Position numbers and translations under genes: made by a program. Positions 1-9,336 of a stretch of DNA of 28,557 bases are shown piece after piece. Each line of letters opens with the position of its first letter. Within the stretch, counting starts at the first letter, position 1. Under the pieces are notes generated by a model. That model worked only from the letters and a program-made list of their open reading frames with translations, was not told the DNA's origin and ran no database searches. The DNA lies in contig JAOXYB010038062.1 in the NCBI GenBank assembly GCA_028565635.1, positions 1 through 28,557 of the forward strand. Reading direction: 5' to 3'. This DNA is from Phoronis ovalis. Taxonomy: Eukaryota > Phoronida > Phoronidae.

Positions 1-650
1 ATACTCCCGTCTGAAAAAGTGTGTTGAGATATAAAAATATGTTTGCTACCTTCTTTGCGCAATATAGGAAGCAAATCGATAACAAAATACGTTTGATATA
101 CGATACCAGTTTTCCTTAAGTAAATTTGCATTGAAAAGAAGTAACAAATTAAATACATGTAATTGCAGGAGACAGTATTAATGCAAGTAAACATATAGCG
201 AGGTATTATATATCCCGTAATATATATAAGTTTTCGTTATAATTCACGAAACCCTGCACATGCCAGTCACTCCTTTTAACTTAGGTGTATTAACGAATTC
301 GGATTAACATACAATAAATTTAAATGCTACTACAGATCGATAAGAGCTATTAGAAACAAAACATTGCAACATACATTCAGAATCCACGTATTCTCAGTAT
401 TTGATCACTCCTATAAGCAGAGATAATGTACAAATAGTTACCGAGATTTAACCAATACGATTCACCTGTCACAGGCCACACAATATAATAATTGCATTTT
501 ACTTCAAAACATGTTTCAGCGATAACAACTGAATATTAGCAACAAGCCAGAACTCTCGCAGGAACTTTACACTTTCGTCCCGGGACTTTCGTGTAACTTT
601 ATGCCAACCAATCCGTGCAACCAGCCCAGGGGTTGACAGTGAGGGTACTC
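1..650. other. AT-rich spacer, nothing recognised
   Basis: This stretch has no convincing reading frame, repeat or RNA gene. It may be intergenic DNA upstream of the first-exon array, or an intron of a longer gene that starts before the window. Confidence 0.4.
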
Positions 651-733
651 ATGCCTGTTAATAAGGGTAAAAAAGCAGCCCCTTCATACCCTTTGAACTT
701 AAAATGTTTAACTTTGTGGGACCTTTTTATCCT
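651..733 (+). CDS. Weak candidate first exon
   Basis: An ATG at 651 opens a frame beginning MPVNKGKKAAPSYPL. A GTATGT donor at 734 ends it after 27 codons plus two bases, the same phase as the other exons in the window. The first half is basic and looks like the other N-termini; the second half (LKCLTLWDLFI) is hydrophobic and does not. The same frame stays open to 1016 without any recognisable domain. The minus strand is also open over 599-850, so this is a region with few stops in several frames and the ORF could be chance. Transcript evidence is needed to accept it. Confidence 0.2.
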
Positions 734-1260
734 GTATGTACGTACGAAACGGATAAGAACAAAACGGGAACAGCCATATCTTTTTTTCGAAACAAACGGA
801 CATCTGAAATTATATCCTATGTCATTTTTAGAACCAGGTAGTAAAAACACATCATTTTATTATTTTCGAGACCACATTTTATTTCTGATATGCTTTACAT
901 GGTATCCTGAGTGTCGGGTCCAACTACTGAAAGTACACTCTATCACCCTGTTTTCTGCAACGAACATACGTACCCATGGCAACCAGTTTATATCAGCTAC
1001 CACACGTATACACTAAGCAGGTTTTAATAGTATCTACTACGATTGACAATATATTTTTGTTTTGGCCTATTTCTGTTTTAATGCACGTTTCCTAAATGCC
1101 GTTTTATTGTCAAATGATTTACCATATTAATATTCTAAAGCAGCGCACGTCAGCCGGACATGTAACTAAATAATCTTATTCTAACCGATTTATATTTCTT
1201 TAATTTACAAGACTTTTAATCGATATTATAACCTTCGAATTATAATTATCATTAATTGTC

Positions 1261-1310
1261 ATGGCTTTTAAAAGACTTGTGATGGCTACCAAGACCAAGT
1301 CAACAACCAG
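1261..1310 (+). CDS. Alternative first exon 1, with a GC splice donor
   Basis: The exon encodes MAFKRLVMATKTKSTT plus two bases (AG). It ends in AG followed by GCAAGT, a good match to the rarer GC-AG intron donor; no GT donor nearby gives the same phase. If it joins the exon at 2446, whose first base is T, the junction codon is AGT (Ser) and the frame stays open. The peptide is short and basic with several Ser/Thr near Lys, like the other N-termini. The product is unknown. The short length and non-GT donor make this less certain than the GTAAGT members. Confidence 0.5.
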
Positions 1311-2445
1311 GCAAGTTAAATTTATGTTAAAAGGTTGAAATACTTTTCATTTTTGTTGCACAAAACAATTTAATAATGAGTCAAATCATTTACTAAGTTG
1401 ATTGTTTTGTGATTCATTCAGTTTAAAGAAAATGAGATATAAATTCTTAGAGGATACAATAACAAAGAGATAGTGAAATCTTCAGAAATAGTGTTCTGTT
1501 TACAGATGTTGTTTTTCCTATCAGGAGGAGAACAACTATATCCTAAGTTTCTTTAACGTGATATCTAATGAAAAATACTCTGGGCGATTGGTTTTTAAAA
1601 TATTGTATTAGACCCTTAATTTGAATGTCTCGTTGTATTCTTAAAATGACAAAGAGCATTAGAACTCGATAACTTAATATCATCAAATCTGAATGAACAA
1701 TTATTGCTGAAGATTCATATGCTGCAACGTTCACATTTTTAGGACAAATTCATGTATAATATTGTTAAAATTGTTTACAGACTTAAAGCTATAGAAAAAC
1801 ACCGTGCATTTATCGACATATTTGTATAATTATATTAAGTTGCTTTATTTGTTTAAATTGTTTGAAAATATCAAGATTTATCGAATACAATGAACAATTC
1901 ATGATGGTCAATGCCAAAGGCCAACACTATTTGAATTTGGATTTAGATTGCATAGTGTCCATACATAAATCGCAGATATATTTAATTGTGTTATTATAGA
2001 GAATAATTTTACAGTAACGTCTCTATATTGCAGTGCGATGAAAAATTAGCAGTGCAATGTATAACAGACAATATGACATAAAATCATGTTGTGTACTTAT
2101 TTCTAATGAAGTCTAATCAATTTTTTTTGTAAATTTGAATCTTCATTACGCAAAACTGATGCAAAAAAACCTAATGATATTTATATGATTTGCCTTAACG
2201 TACGATTGGTGGTTTAATTTTGACTTTGCGAATTGTTGGAACTATTATAACTAAGATCTAAAAGCAGAATAGTGATATAGCGATATATGTAGACCTACCT
2301 AAAAAAATCAAAAAATTGTCACGCCCGTTTATCACTTTAACCATTTTAGATTTTTCTATGAAACATTAGACATTGCTTTAAACCTGACTTGGACAAGGCA
2401 GCGTGAAATATATCTAATATTTTGTTATACAACGTATATTTGCAG
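1311..2445. other. Putative intron 1, nothing recognised
   Basis: This AT-rich spacer separates the first exon at 1261 from the exon at 2446. Acceptor-like strings occur near 1504 and 1524, but the frames after them stop quickly. The last 30 bases lead into a usable acceptor, TATATTTGCAG, ending at 2445. Confidence 0.4.
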
Positions 2446-2655
2446 TGAGGATTCGAACAGTACGGACGGTTTCCTACCGCAGCCGCCATCCTCCCCTGCA
2501 TCAGCACTTGGCAGAGCGAAGTCCAAGTTGAGCGGTTTGCAAGGATTACAACAACAAACAGCAGATGGTCCATTTTGTAAAATAGGAACAGGGGCTTTCA
2601 TGAAATCTTTGAAAATTGTTAACGAATTCAAAAAGAAAAGAATCCTTAGTGCAGA
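2446..2655 (+). CDS. Probable internal coding exon, phase 2 at both ends
   Basis: A 210-bp block lies between an AG acceptor (2444-2445) and a GTAAGT donor at 2656. One base completes the previous codon; 69 codons and two bases follow. The peptide begins EDSNSTDGFLPQPPSSPASA, continues through GRAKSKLSGLQG, and ends with a basic segment (EFKKKRILSA). It is Ser/Pro/Lys-rich and low in predicted order, with no domain I recognise. The frame is open back to a TAA at 2300 without an ATG, but the protein-like composition starts at the acceptor. It could instead be a first exon starting at the internal ATG at 2600 (MKSLKIVNEF), which gives the same exit phase. Its likely upstream partner is the exon at 1261. 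Confidence 0.6.
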
Positions 2656-3027
2656 GTAAGTGAAATATTGTCATCCTTATTAAATATAAAGAAAATGTTT
2701 GTTTATGTGCTTGTAAATATAATAATAAATATACAGCCAAGTGAAGAATAGGCCTACATGAGAAAAAACAAAAATATTTATGTACGAAATACTGAGATGC
2801 GTTCAGAGCTGAAAAATTATAGGGCTTTTTCTTGTTTTTATAAATTTATTTCTAACAAATGGTAAAATACATTTGCAAGCGTTTTAACTTCTAGGAGCAC
2901 TACAGACAATAAAAATGTATAACGTATTTACTATAGGCATTTAAGTAGAAACTCCGTATCTACCCATGCACTGTGTAAGTGCCCTCTTCCGGTTAACATA
3001 CCTAGCTGTAATTATACGATCCAGGCC

Positions 3028-3036
3028 CTAACGTAA
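3028..3036 (+). promoter_or_regulatory. Conserved upstream element of U4 copy 1
   Basis: CTAACGTAA starts 97 bases before the U4 start. The same nine bases occur at 3821-3829 in the truncated unit and at 4579-4587 (98 bases before U4) in the third unit. The constant distance suggests an upstream promoter element rather than leftover repeat similarity, but no factor can be named. Confidence 0.35.
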
Positions 3037-3065
3037 CTTTGTCGTTGCATTAGATGTAAAGAAAT

Positions 3066-3088
3066 GACACCTGCGTAGGTACGAAAGA
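3066..3088 (+). promoter_or_regulatory. PSE-like element of U4 copy 1
   Basis: The element begins GACACCTGCGTAGGT and starts exactly 59 bases before the U4 start. The third unit has a related sequence at the same distance. Animal snRNA genes read by RNA polymerase II use a proximal sequence element bound by SNAPc at about this position and usually lack a TATA box, as here. The assignment rests on position and conservation between units, not on a known consensus for this species. Confidence 0.5.
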
Positions 3089-3124
3089 TTTTATGTTTAA
3101 ATTGTAATTGCACTTCGTTTCATT

Positions 3125-3268
3125 AGCTTTGCGCAGTGGCGGTACCATAGCCAATGAGGTTTATCCGAGGCGTGGTTATTGCTAGTTGAAAACTTTACCC
3201 AATACCCCGCGCTGACGACGTGAAATACCGTCGGCATGCGCAATTTTTGCACGCTCCTACAGGAGCAG
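3125..3268 (+). ncRNA. U4: U4 spliceosomal snRNA, copy 1 (full length)
   Basis: This copy starts AGCTTTGCGCAGTGGC and matches metazoan U4 along about 144 nt. The 5' stem-loop at 3150-3171 keeps the kink-turn sequences AATGAGG and CCGAGGC that bind the 15.5K/SNU13 protein. The segment TTATTGCTAGTTGAAAAC is the U6-pairing region (stem I). ACCCAATACCCCGC leads into the central stem. AATTTTTG (3242-3249) is the Sm site, followed by the terminal hairpin GCTCC-TACA-GGAGC (3253-3266). U4 chaperones U6 in the U4/U6.U5 tri-snRNP and is removed on spliceosome activation. All functional parts are intact and a PSE-like element is present, so it is probably active. It resembles vertebrate U4 more than my recollection of fly U4. 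Confidence 0.95.
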
Positions 3269-3282
3269 CATCTTAATTAATA

Positions 3283-3301
3283 GTAATGACATATATAGAG
3301 A
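3283..3301 (+). promoter_or_regulatory. Possible 3' box of U4 copy 1
   Basis: GTAATGACATATATAGAGA lies about 15 bases after the terminal hairpin. A close relative follows U4 copy 3 (4835-4853), and a similar string follows the truncated copy. Polymerase II snRNA genes use a purine-rich 3' box at this distance for Integrator-dependent 3' end formation. The call rests on position and conservation only. Confidence 0.35.
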
Positions 3302-3858
3302 TAAATTCATCTCATTACTGAGAAACTTCTGTTACATAACTCGTATCACGGTTTTATCACATACAACCAGATTATAAAGTCGATAGATGTCGCCCTTTTC
3401 CAAAGACTCTGTAGAACAAATTATTTATAAAGTGTACAATTCTTAGACCAGAACAGTGTTTTCCATCCACGATCAAGTAACTACTCAAACTAATTTACAC
3501 ATTTCTTTCTGTTTATTAACTTATGTCATAGGTACAGTAATGTAAATGAGGAAAAATATATTCAAGTCTGAAGTGTTATGATGCGTTTTTTTTTCCATAA
3601 ATTTATTCCCAGCAGTGGTAATATACTTACAAGCGTTTTATCTTAAAACAATGCCGTAGATGATAAAAATATATAACTGTGTTATATAAGAGATAAGCCT
3701 GAGTGCACATCGTCATTTATTTGCTTTATTGTATAAGCGGCGAATGTTGTGCAAATGATATTCAAAAGCTCCGTATGTGTCCACTGTGAGTTGCTTTCTT
3801 GCTGTCATCATACTCATGCGCTAACGTAACTATCACGCTGCATTAGATGTGAACTAAT

Positions 3859-3881
3859 GACACCTTCTTAGGTGTAGAATA
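3859..3881 (+). promoter_or_regulatory. PSE-like element left in the truncated U4 unit
   Basis: GACACCTTCTTAGGTGTAGA is the counterpart of the elements at 3066 and 4618 and is well preserved, although the gene body behind it has lost its 5' half. The CTAACGTAA motif at 3821-3829 is also kept. The unit may still recruit initiation factors without making a functional U4. Confidence 0.4.
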
Positions 3882-3910
3882 TGGTATGTTTAAACTGCAA
3901 TTGTACATTA

Positions 3911-3979
3911 CAATACCCCGCGCTGACGACGTGAAATACCGTCGGCATGCGAAATTTTTGATCGCTCCTACGGGAGCAG
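3911..3979 (+). pseudogene. U4: 5'-truncated U4 snRNA pseudogene (copy 2)
   Basis: Only the 3' half of U4 is present, from CAATACCCCGC through the central stem, an altered Sm region (GAAATTTTTG instead of GCAATTTTTG) and an intact terminal hairpin GCTCC-TACG-GGAGC at 3964-3977. About the first 75 nt are deleted, which removes stem II, the kink-turn stem-loop and stem I, so it cannot pair with U6 or bind the 15.5K protein. Flanking sequence on both sides matches the neighbouring units, so the loss is an internal deletion within a tandem unit, not a retroposed 3' fragment. Confidence 0.85.
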
Positions 3980-4617
3980 CATCTTAATTAGTAGGAATGC
4001 CATCTATAGAGATAAATTCATCCTCAAGCATAACAGACTCTTTTGTCAACAAGCCTTCAGGCTTTATAGAATTGCATAAATGTAAAATGCTTAGATATAC
4101 AAATAGTATTATCAAGCCTCGGTCAAGACTTTGTTATAATTTGATTCATCCTCATTAACTTCTTCTTAAATAATGTACAATTTTCTTTCATTTTTTTAAT
4201 CACTTATCCCACAGACATGGTGGTGTAAATAAAGAACAACAAAAATATTCAGGTCTGAAGTGTTAACATTCCTTTTATTCAGAGTTTTTTCTTCTTTTTT
4301 TCATATTTTATTTTCAGCGATAGTAATATATTTACAAGTGTTTTAGCTTAAAACGAAACTACAGATGATAAAAATATATGTATAATCATGTTAGCTAAGA
4401 GGTAAGTAACCCTGTGTGCATGTTTATTTTACATGTAGTGTACAACGTACTTTATTTTACATATATAAAGTAGTCAGTCTAAACAGCTATTGTCACATTA
4501 AAGGTAAAGCTCTGTATCTGCCCACTAGGAGTCGCCCTCTTGCGGTCAACATACTTGACTTTTAAAAATACGCATGCGCTAACGTAATTTGAACGTTGCA
4601 CTGTTATATGATGCAAA

Positions 4618-4640
4618 GACACCTGTTTATATGTAGAATA
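4618..4640 (+). promoter_or_regulatory. PSE-like element of U4 copy 3
   Basis: GACACCTGTTTATATGTAGA begins exactly 59 bases before the U4 start, as in copy 1. Bases shared by all three units are GACACCT at the 5' side and a GTA/GAA-rich 3' side. Confidence 0.5.
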
Positions 4641-4676
4641 TTTTAGATTTAAGGTGTGCTTGTGGATTGCCTCATT

Positions 4677-4820
4677 AGCTTTGCGCAGTGGCGGTACCAT
4701 AGCCAATGAGGTTTATCCGAGGCGTGGTTATTGCTAGTTGAAAACTTTACCCAATACCCCGCGCTGACGACGTGAAATACCGTCGGCATGCGCAATTTTT
4801 GTACGCTCCTACGGGGGCAA
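4677..4820 (+). ncRNA. U4: U4 spliceosomal snRNA, copy 3 (full length)
   Basis: This copy has the same 5' end, kink-turn stem-loop, U6-pairing region, central stem and Sm site (AATTTTTG) as copy 1. The 5' three quarters, from the first base through the Sm site, appear identical to copy 1 by eye. Differences gather in the terminal hairpin, which reads GCTCC-TACG-GGGGC (4805-4818) and contains a U-G wobble pair. Function is expected to be preserved. Near-identity of the RNA body against diverged flanks is the pattern expected from selection or gene conversion on a multicopy snRNA. Confidence 0.95.
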
Positions 4821-4834
4821 CATCTAAAATAAAA

Positions 4835-4853
4835 GTAATGAAATATCTAAGAC
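4835..4853 (+). promoter_or_regulatory. Possible 3' box of U4 copy 3
   Basis: GTAATGAAATATCTAAGAC lies about 15 bases after the terminal hairpin and matches the string after copy 1 at most positions. Support is positional conservation only. Confidence 0.3.
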
Positions 4854-5105
4854 TAAATTCAAGAGGTATATGTGATCTGTAGGTTTTCAGTTATTACATG
4901 TTGTGACAAAAACACACACACCAGGCCACAAAATCGGAAGATACAGCGCTTTTCCAAAGATTCCAGTTGTACAAAACATATAATTTGCAGACTGTGTTCT
5001 CCACCCTCTGTCAAGGTTTTGCTATTACATGATTTGCACTCATTAACTCTGCAAACTATTATTCTTTCAGTTAGGTTATCTCATAGGTACAGTGATGATG
5101 TAAAT

Positions 5106-5640
5106 TATTTATGTGCTGCGGTATGTATAGAATATTATATCACACAAAATAGTAACTAATAATATTGTTTTATTACTTTCAATTTATGACAAATTTCGAA
5201 TTATTCTAAAATTTTAGAATATGAAATGAAATGTTTACTGAAACATTATTGAATAAATTGATTAAAGTATTTACTCTCCAGTATTAGGTGGCATGTACGA
5301 GTCACATGAAAATCGAAAGCTGTATTTACATTGGGACTTTATTCATTTGATCGAAACCCGTTAAAAATTAACCATTTCGAAACCGGTTAAAATATTCCAT
5401 TTTTTATAGTGTGGACACAAATCGATCAAATCGATTATATAAATTAAAGCAGAGCGCTGTGTGGAAGCAACATTAGGTGACCTGTATAACAGGCGCATTT
5501 TTAACAGACTTCGAATTAGTGTAAAAACGGCTTATTATTAGCCTATTTTAAAATCTTCGATAATTGCATCATTGATTAAATTTGAATTTTCTGAAATTTG
5601 AGAAATGATTTTACTTTTAGCGAGGTACAAAATATGTGTT
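5106..5640. other. Spacer with a short direct repeat
   Basis: No gene is visible. A 16-base motif, TCGAAACCsGTTAAAA, occurs twice 27 bases apart (5351-5366 and 5378-5393) with one difference. Confidence 0.4.
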
Positions 5641-5953
5641 TACATTACGTTATATAGAGGGTGATTCTTTCTTTATATGGCTGACCATCAGTAACCAACT
5701 ATTCAGAGATATACAGAAATATTTATTATTCTGTATAAAAAACACTTACAGAATAATAAAGTTTCCACTAGATAAGTCATGAGATGTATGTATTTGTACA
5801 TTACGTTATATAGAGGGTGTGATTCTTTCTTTATATGGCTGACCATTAGGAACCAACTTTTCAGAGACATACAGAAATATTTATTATTCTGTATAAAAAC
5901 ACTTACAGAATAATAAAGTTTCCACTAGATAAGTCATGAGATGTATGTATTTG
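5641..5953. repeat. Tandem duplication of 156 bp with internal inverted repeat
   Basis: The segment starting TACATTACGTTATATAGAGG is repeated head to tail, with copy 2 starting at 5797. The copies differ by a few substitutions and small indels, so the event is fairly recent. Each contains TTTATTATTCTGT and ACAGAATAATAAA, a perfect 13-bp inverted repeat with a 13-base loop (5722-5734 and 5748-5760 in copy 1). The hairpin suggests a small foldback element or a replication-slippage hot spot. No coding sequence is visible. Confidence 0.85.
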
Positions 5954-6648
5954 TACTGCGCCCTGCCGTTTAATGAGACGTTTGGTTTCAACTGTAAGAG
6001 TAGCTACCGTATTTAGTATGTCGTGCTTAGTTGACAAGTCGGCTAATTACAAGGCGAAGTTTCAAGCCTACTCCAGACGTTTTATATTACAGCAAACAAA
6101 TATAGCCGATAGTGCAATGAATTATTAACACATTAAAATCATAACAGTTTGACCGATATGGTATATATTGACGTAGAAATGTAATTCCATATAATTCGGG
6201 AAAACGTTAAGTTTTACAGATAATAGACTGAATATGACTATCTATAAATTCTTCATTCGGTTATATACGCGTACGTTTACTCAACGCTGTTTGATTTAGA
6301 AGAAGAAGGTTGTCTTAAAGTAGTGGTATTGGACTCCATTGATATGATTTCACTTAACGTTATGGGCCTAAGATTCGATTAAACGTATTAGAATTTTCTG
6401 GTAAAAACTTGAAAAAGAATTGTCATAAGAGATCGCACGGAAGCTATATACCACGTGAAAATAAATACTTGTCAATCAAACTAGAGTTATTTCCCAAGGC
6501 GAATTTTCTAAGTGAAGCCAACTTTATAGGGAAAATGAAAAACTATAATAATAACTAACTTGGTTGCTATGGTAAAGACTTCGGATTTCATATAATTGCA
6601 ATGATTAAAGGATTTAACTATTCTGAAACTACAATCTACAAGAAACCT
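5954..6648. other. Spacer, nothing firm
   Basis: A 36-codon frame from an ATG at 6018 (MSCLVDKSANYKAKFQAYSR) ends in a stop with no credible donor inside it. Nothing else stands out. Confidence 0.35.
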
Positions 6649-6726
6649 CGTTATTTAACATCGTTATTTAACCTCGTTATTTAACATCGTTATTTAACAT
6701 CGTTATTTAACATCGTTATTTAACAT
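6649..6726. repeat. Minisatellite, 13-bp unit x 6
   Basis: CGTTATTTAACAT is repeated six times head to tail with one variant base (CCTCG instead of CATCG after the second copy). It ends about 125 bases before the ATG of the exon at 6850, so it may lie in that exon's promoter or 5' UTR. Confidence 0.9.
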
Positions 6727-6849
6727 GCATAGACAACAAGGCACATGACAGCTAGTTATTGTGTTTTTTTTTTGCAATTGTCGATATTTGTCAACAACAC
6801 AATCTTCATAGCGTTTAAAAGCGATGCGAGCATTTACCTTACTTTAAAT

Positions 6850-6995
6850 ATGTTGAAGAGAAGAAGCTCGTCAAAAAAAGTTTCCTTTAAATCTATTGTA
6901 CAAACTGCACTTGTATCTGTCGCCCTGAGTTCAAGTAGCCGCCGTCGTTTGAACAGTGACAGGACTGATGGAAGGGTTTCTAAACACTGTAACAA
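6850..6995 (+). CDS. Alternative first exon 2
   Basis: The exon encodes MLKRRSSSKKVSFKSIVQTA, then a small hydrophobic patch (LVSVALSSSS), then RRRLNSDRTDGRVSKHCN, and ends with AA before a GTAAGT donor at 6996: 48 codons plus two bases. KRRSSS and RRRLNS fit the basophilic kinase consensus. The same frame has an earlier ATG at 6745 that would add 35 residues, but that stretch is hydrophobic and unlike the other N-termini, so I start at 6850. No domain is recognised. A 13-bp minisatellite lies just upstream. Confidence 0.75.
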
Positions 6996-9241
6996 GTAAG
7001 TAAAAATACATGTGGTATCTTTGGTATTTTTCAAAAATAACACATTAAAAAGTTCCAACAAATTGCATGAATTTAAAGTCTGAGGTAAAATAGTTAAATT
7101 TACATTATTTTCAGTTAATAAGCGTTACTCATTCGTAACATGCTAATCATTTTAATTTCGTTACAAATAAAGGGGCTTGAAATAGATTAATTACGACCAA
7201 AGCTACAGGATCACCTTGGGTTCAGGTGTCAGAAATGTTAATTTTTTGTTTAACATATACAACATTTTTCATATTATTATTATTATTATATTATTATTAG
7301 TTTTATTATAACGTATTGTGAAAGAACCGAATATGATCTACAGATGGCGCTCCTGTTAGTTGATGAGAGTGTTTCCATTGTTCATTGTCAGTTATGACTC
7401 TTCAGTCAGCAGATATAAGTAAAACTTAACATTGGTTTAGGTACAGATTTTATGGCTCTGTTCATTTTCGTACAAGCAACGCTAAATGTTTTCCTCCTCC
7501 ATTTTGACCTGATATTTAGCTTAATGAAACTTTACGTTATTCTTGAAAATAATAAAGTGGCTTTTGACAGTTTGTGTTGTTAGGGATTTATTTTAGGTTC
7601 CTTATGGAATTATATCATTGAATTTGGATCTATTAAACTGTGTAATACTTTATAGCCATAAATACTTACGTGTACAATAGTCAAACTATTAAAAACGGGA
7701 AGAAAAGTATGAATTGTATTTGAAGTAGAGGAATTGGAGTCATAAATAATGATTTATTGTTATCAAGTGCTATGAGAGGGTAATAGTATGCTAGCCACTT
7801 GTTAGCCACTTATTACACCGTATTACAGGTAGATGTATATTACAGGTACATGTTACATATTTCAAAGTATGAACACAAATTAAACCCCGTCATCCATGGA
7901 GAAATTCGGAAATAGCTGCACTTTATTTGGGCATGTAAATAAGTTGAACTTGAAATTAACAGTAAAATAATAGAGAAAATGTTCGAATAAACAGAAAGAG
8001 TGGGTAATAACAGAATAGTTATGTTATCAAATAGTTTCCAGAAAGTTGTCGGTTTTGTTGCGAGAGAGTGAACAACAAAGAGAGCAGCAGTAACTAGGGA
8101 GGAAGAATTTTGTAAAAAAATATACCGTTCCTGTTAACCCCAAGCTACATGTATAGGTATATTAGAGCTCGAAACACTACGTAAAGCAGAAATGCCAGTG
8201 TACGTATTATACACGTTTATTCGTGGTAATTGTCTGCTGGAAGCCGACGTCGCAAAAATAATAAATAAGAAAAAGAAGACTAGCAAAATGCATATTTTCT
8301 GATTTCTATCGCAACTTCTTTATTCAGCTATTGGTCGTACTATACTGTCTAGTGGCGGACCCCCCGGTCTGTTGGCTGTATATAGCCGGTCGGAAGGAGT
8401 CTACTATAGTTAATTAGCAGTTATTGTCCATGACTTGTCTTCGTTCTTCTACGGTGTGATTAATAAAAGTATCCTGCTCAATATCATGTTCATTATATTT
8501 CTTAGAACTAATCCTGCAACTAATCCTCTGGCCAAAACATGTTTTCTTTCTAAAGAAATATTCTATCTAAAAAAAAGTGTAAAAAAACTTTATTGATACA
8601 AAAATAACGGATAGTTCATCATGAAACGTTTTAGTTAATTGATTATCTGTTCCCAGGGTAAACTGTAATATATTTACCTTCATTCGTACTGTATGGTTTA
8701 ATTCCTAATCCCATGGATAGGTCAGCTTGATGTCTTGGGATAAAAGTTATACAGGAAAAGTGTGCTACAGAATATTTTAAAATATCAATATCAAATTTAA
8801 CAAATATTATATCATATTTAACGTATTTATGATGAGACTTATTAAAATGTGGTAGCTATGCACTGCGAAGAAGTACAAGTGTTAGTCATGAATCATTGTA
8901 TAGCACCTGTCTCGATCATCATTAACTGCTTCGTTTTGTTGGTGTAAAAGCTAGGACGCCTCAGTTAGTTTGTATGGTTTTCAGAGTTTATTATCATGTT
9001 AAAGCATTTACATACAACGTAACAAATCAAACTCTTCATAGGTAGAGAACCATGGTGAATGTTTGTGTCTACTCTTCAGGAAAACTAATGTGAAGGTCGT
9101 GACCGATTTTGTGTATCTCTTTAAATATTAGCATCACAGATGAGCATGTTGCTCTATTCAACGCAGTGTGCATTTATTGAAAATTTAGAAATATAGATTT
9201 GAAATTGTTTAAGCACACTTCGAAAAGAAAAATACGAAAGT
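6996..9241. other. Spacer with ATT microsatellite
   Basis: An ATT-type microsatellite lies at 7271-7299. A more GC-rich patch at 8352-8400 contains GGACCCCCCGGTC but forms no tRNA or other structure I recognise. Several short ATG frames here end without a phase-2 donor. Confidence 0.4.
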
Positions 9242-9336
9242 ATGGAAAAGCAGAGAATTTTGAAAATAGGTTCCAAATCTCGGAAATCACTTAACGTAGT
9301 TAACTCTACAAATCCTTTTGGATCAATTGCCAAAAT
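9242..9336 (+). CDS. Alternative first exon 3
   Basis: The exon encodes MEKQRILKIGSKSRKSLNVV and then NSTNPFGSIAK, ending AT before a GTAAGT donor at 9337, with 31 codons plus two bases. A TGA at 9200 in the same frame with no credible acceptor after it supports a first exon. SKSRKSLN carries an RKS basophilic site. The junction codon is ATN, so Ile or Met depending on the first base of the acceptor exon. Strong donor, small exon, unknown protein. Confidence 0.7.

Larger units (their letters stand above)
2735..5105. repeat. Tandem array of three diverged units carrying U4 genes
   Basis: Three units repeat in the same order: a T-rich stretch, a block like GTAATATA.TTACAAGCGTTTTA, a segment with CCCTCTTGCGGTCAACATAC, CTAACGTAA, a GACACCT element, the U4 body, and a tail with TAGAGATAAATTCA. 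Matching points in the U4 body lie at 3201, 3912 and 4753. After allowing for a deletion of about 84 bp in the middle unit, the period is about 760-795 bp. The units are clearly diverged, so the duplication is not recent. The array sits in the spacer between the exons at 2446 and 6850. Confidence 0.85.

Noticed and set aside
599-1016. Overlapping long ORFs on both strands (133 codons on +, 83 on -)
   Set aside because: The + frame opens at GTG, neither translation shows a known motif, and both strands being open suggests locally few stops. Only a short weak exon candidate was kept.
1505-1545. ATG frame MLFFLSGGEQLYP ending in phase 2 at a GT
   Set aside because: The donor (AA before GTTTCT) is poor, and the strings before it look like acceptors followed by early stops.
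4389-4402. ATG TTA GCT AAG AG before GTAAGT, in phase 2
   Set aside because: It would encode four residues and lies in a tandem repeat unit whose other copies lack the ATG and the donor, so it is coincidental.
4872-5159. 95-codon ORF after U4 copy 3
   Set aside because: It covers U4-unit flanking sequence and does not look like protein.
8340-8415. GC-rich patch with GGACCCCCCGGTC as a tRNA or structured RNA
   Set aside because: No T-loop, anticodon arm or acceptor stem could be drawn.
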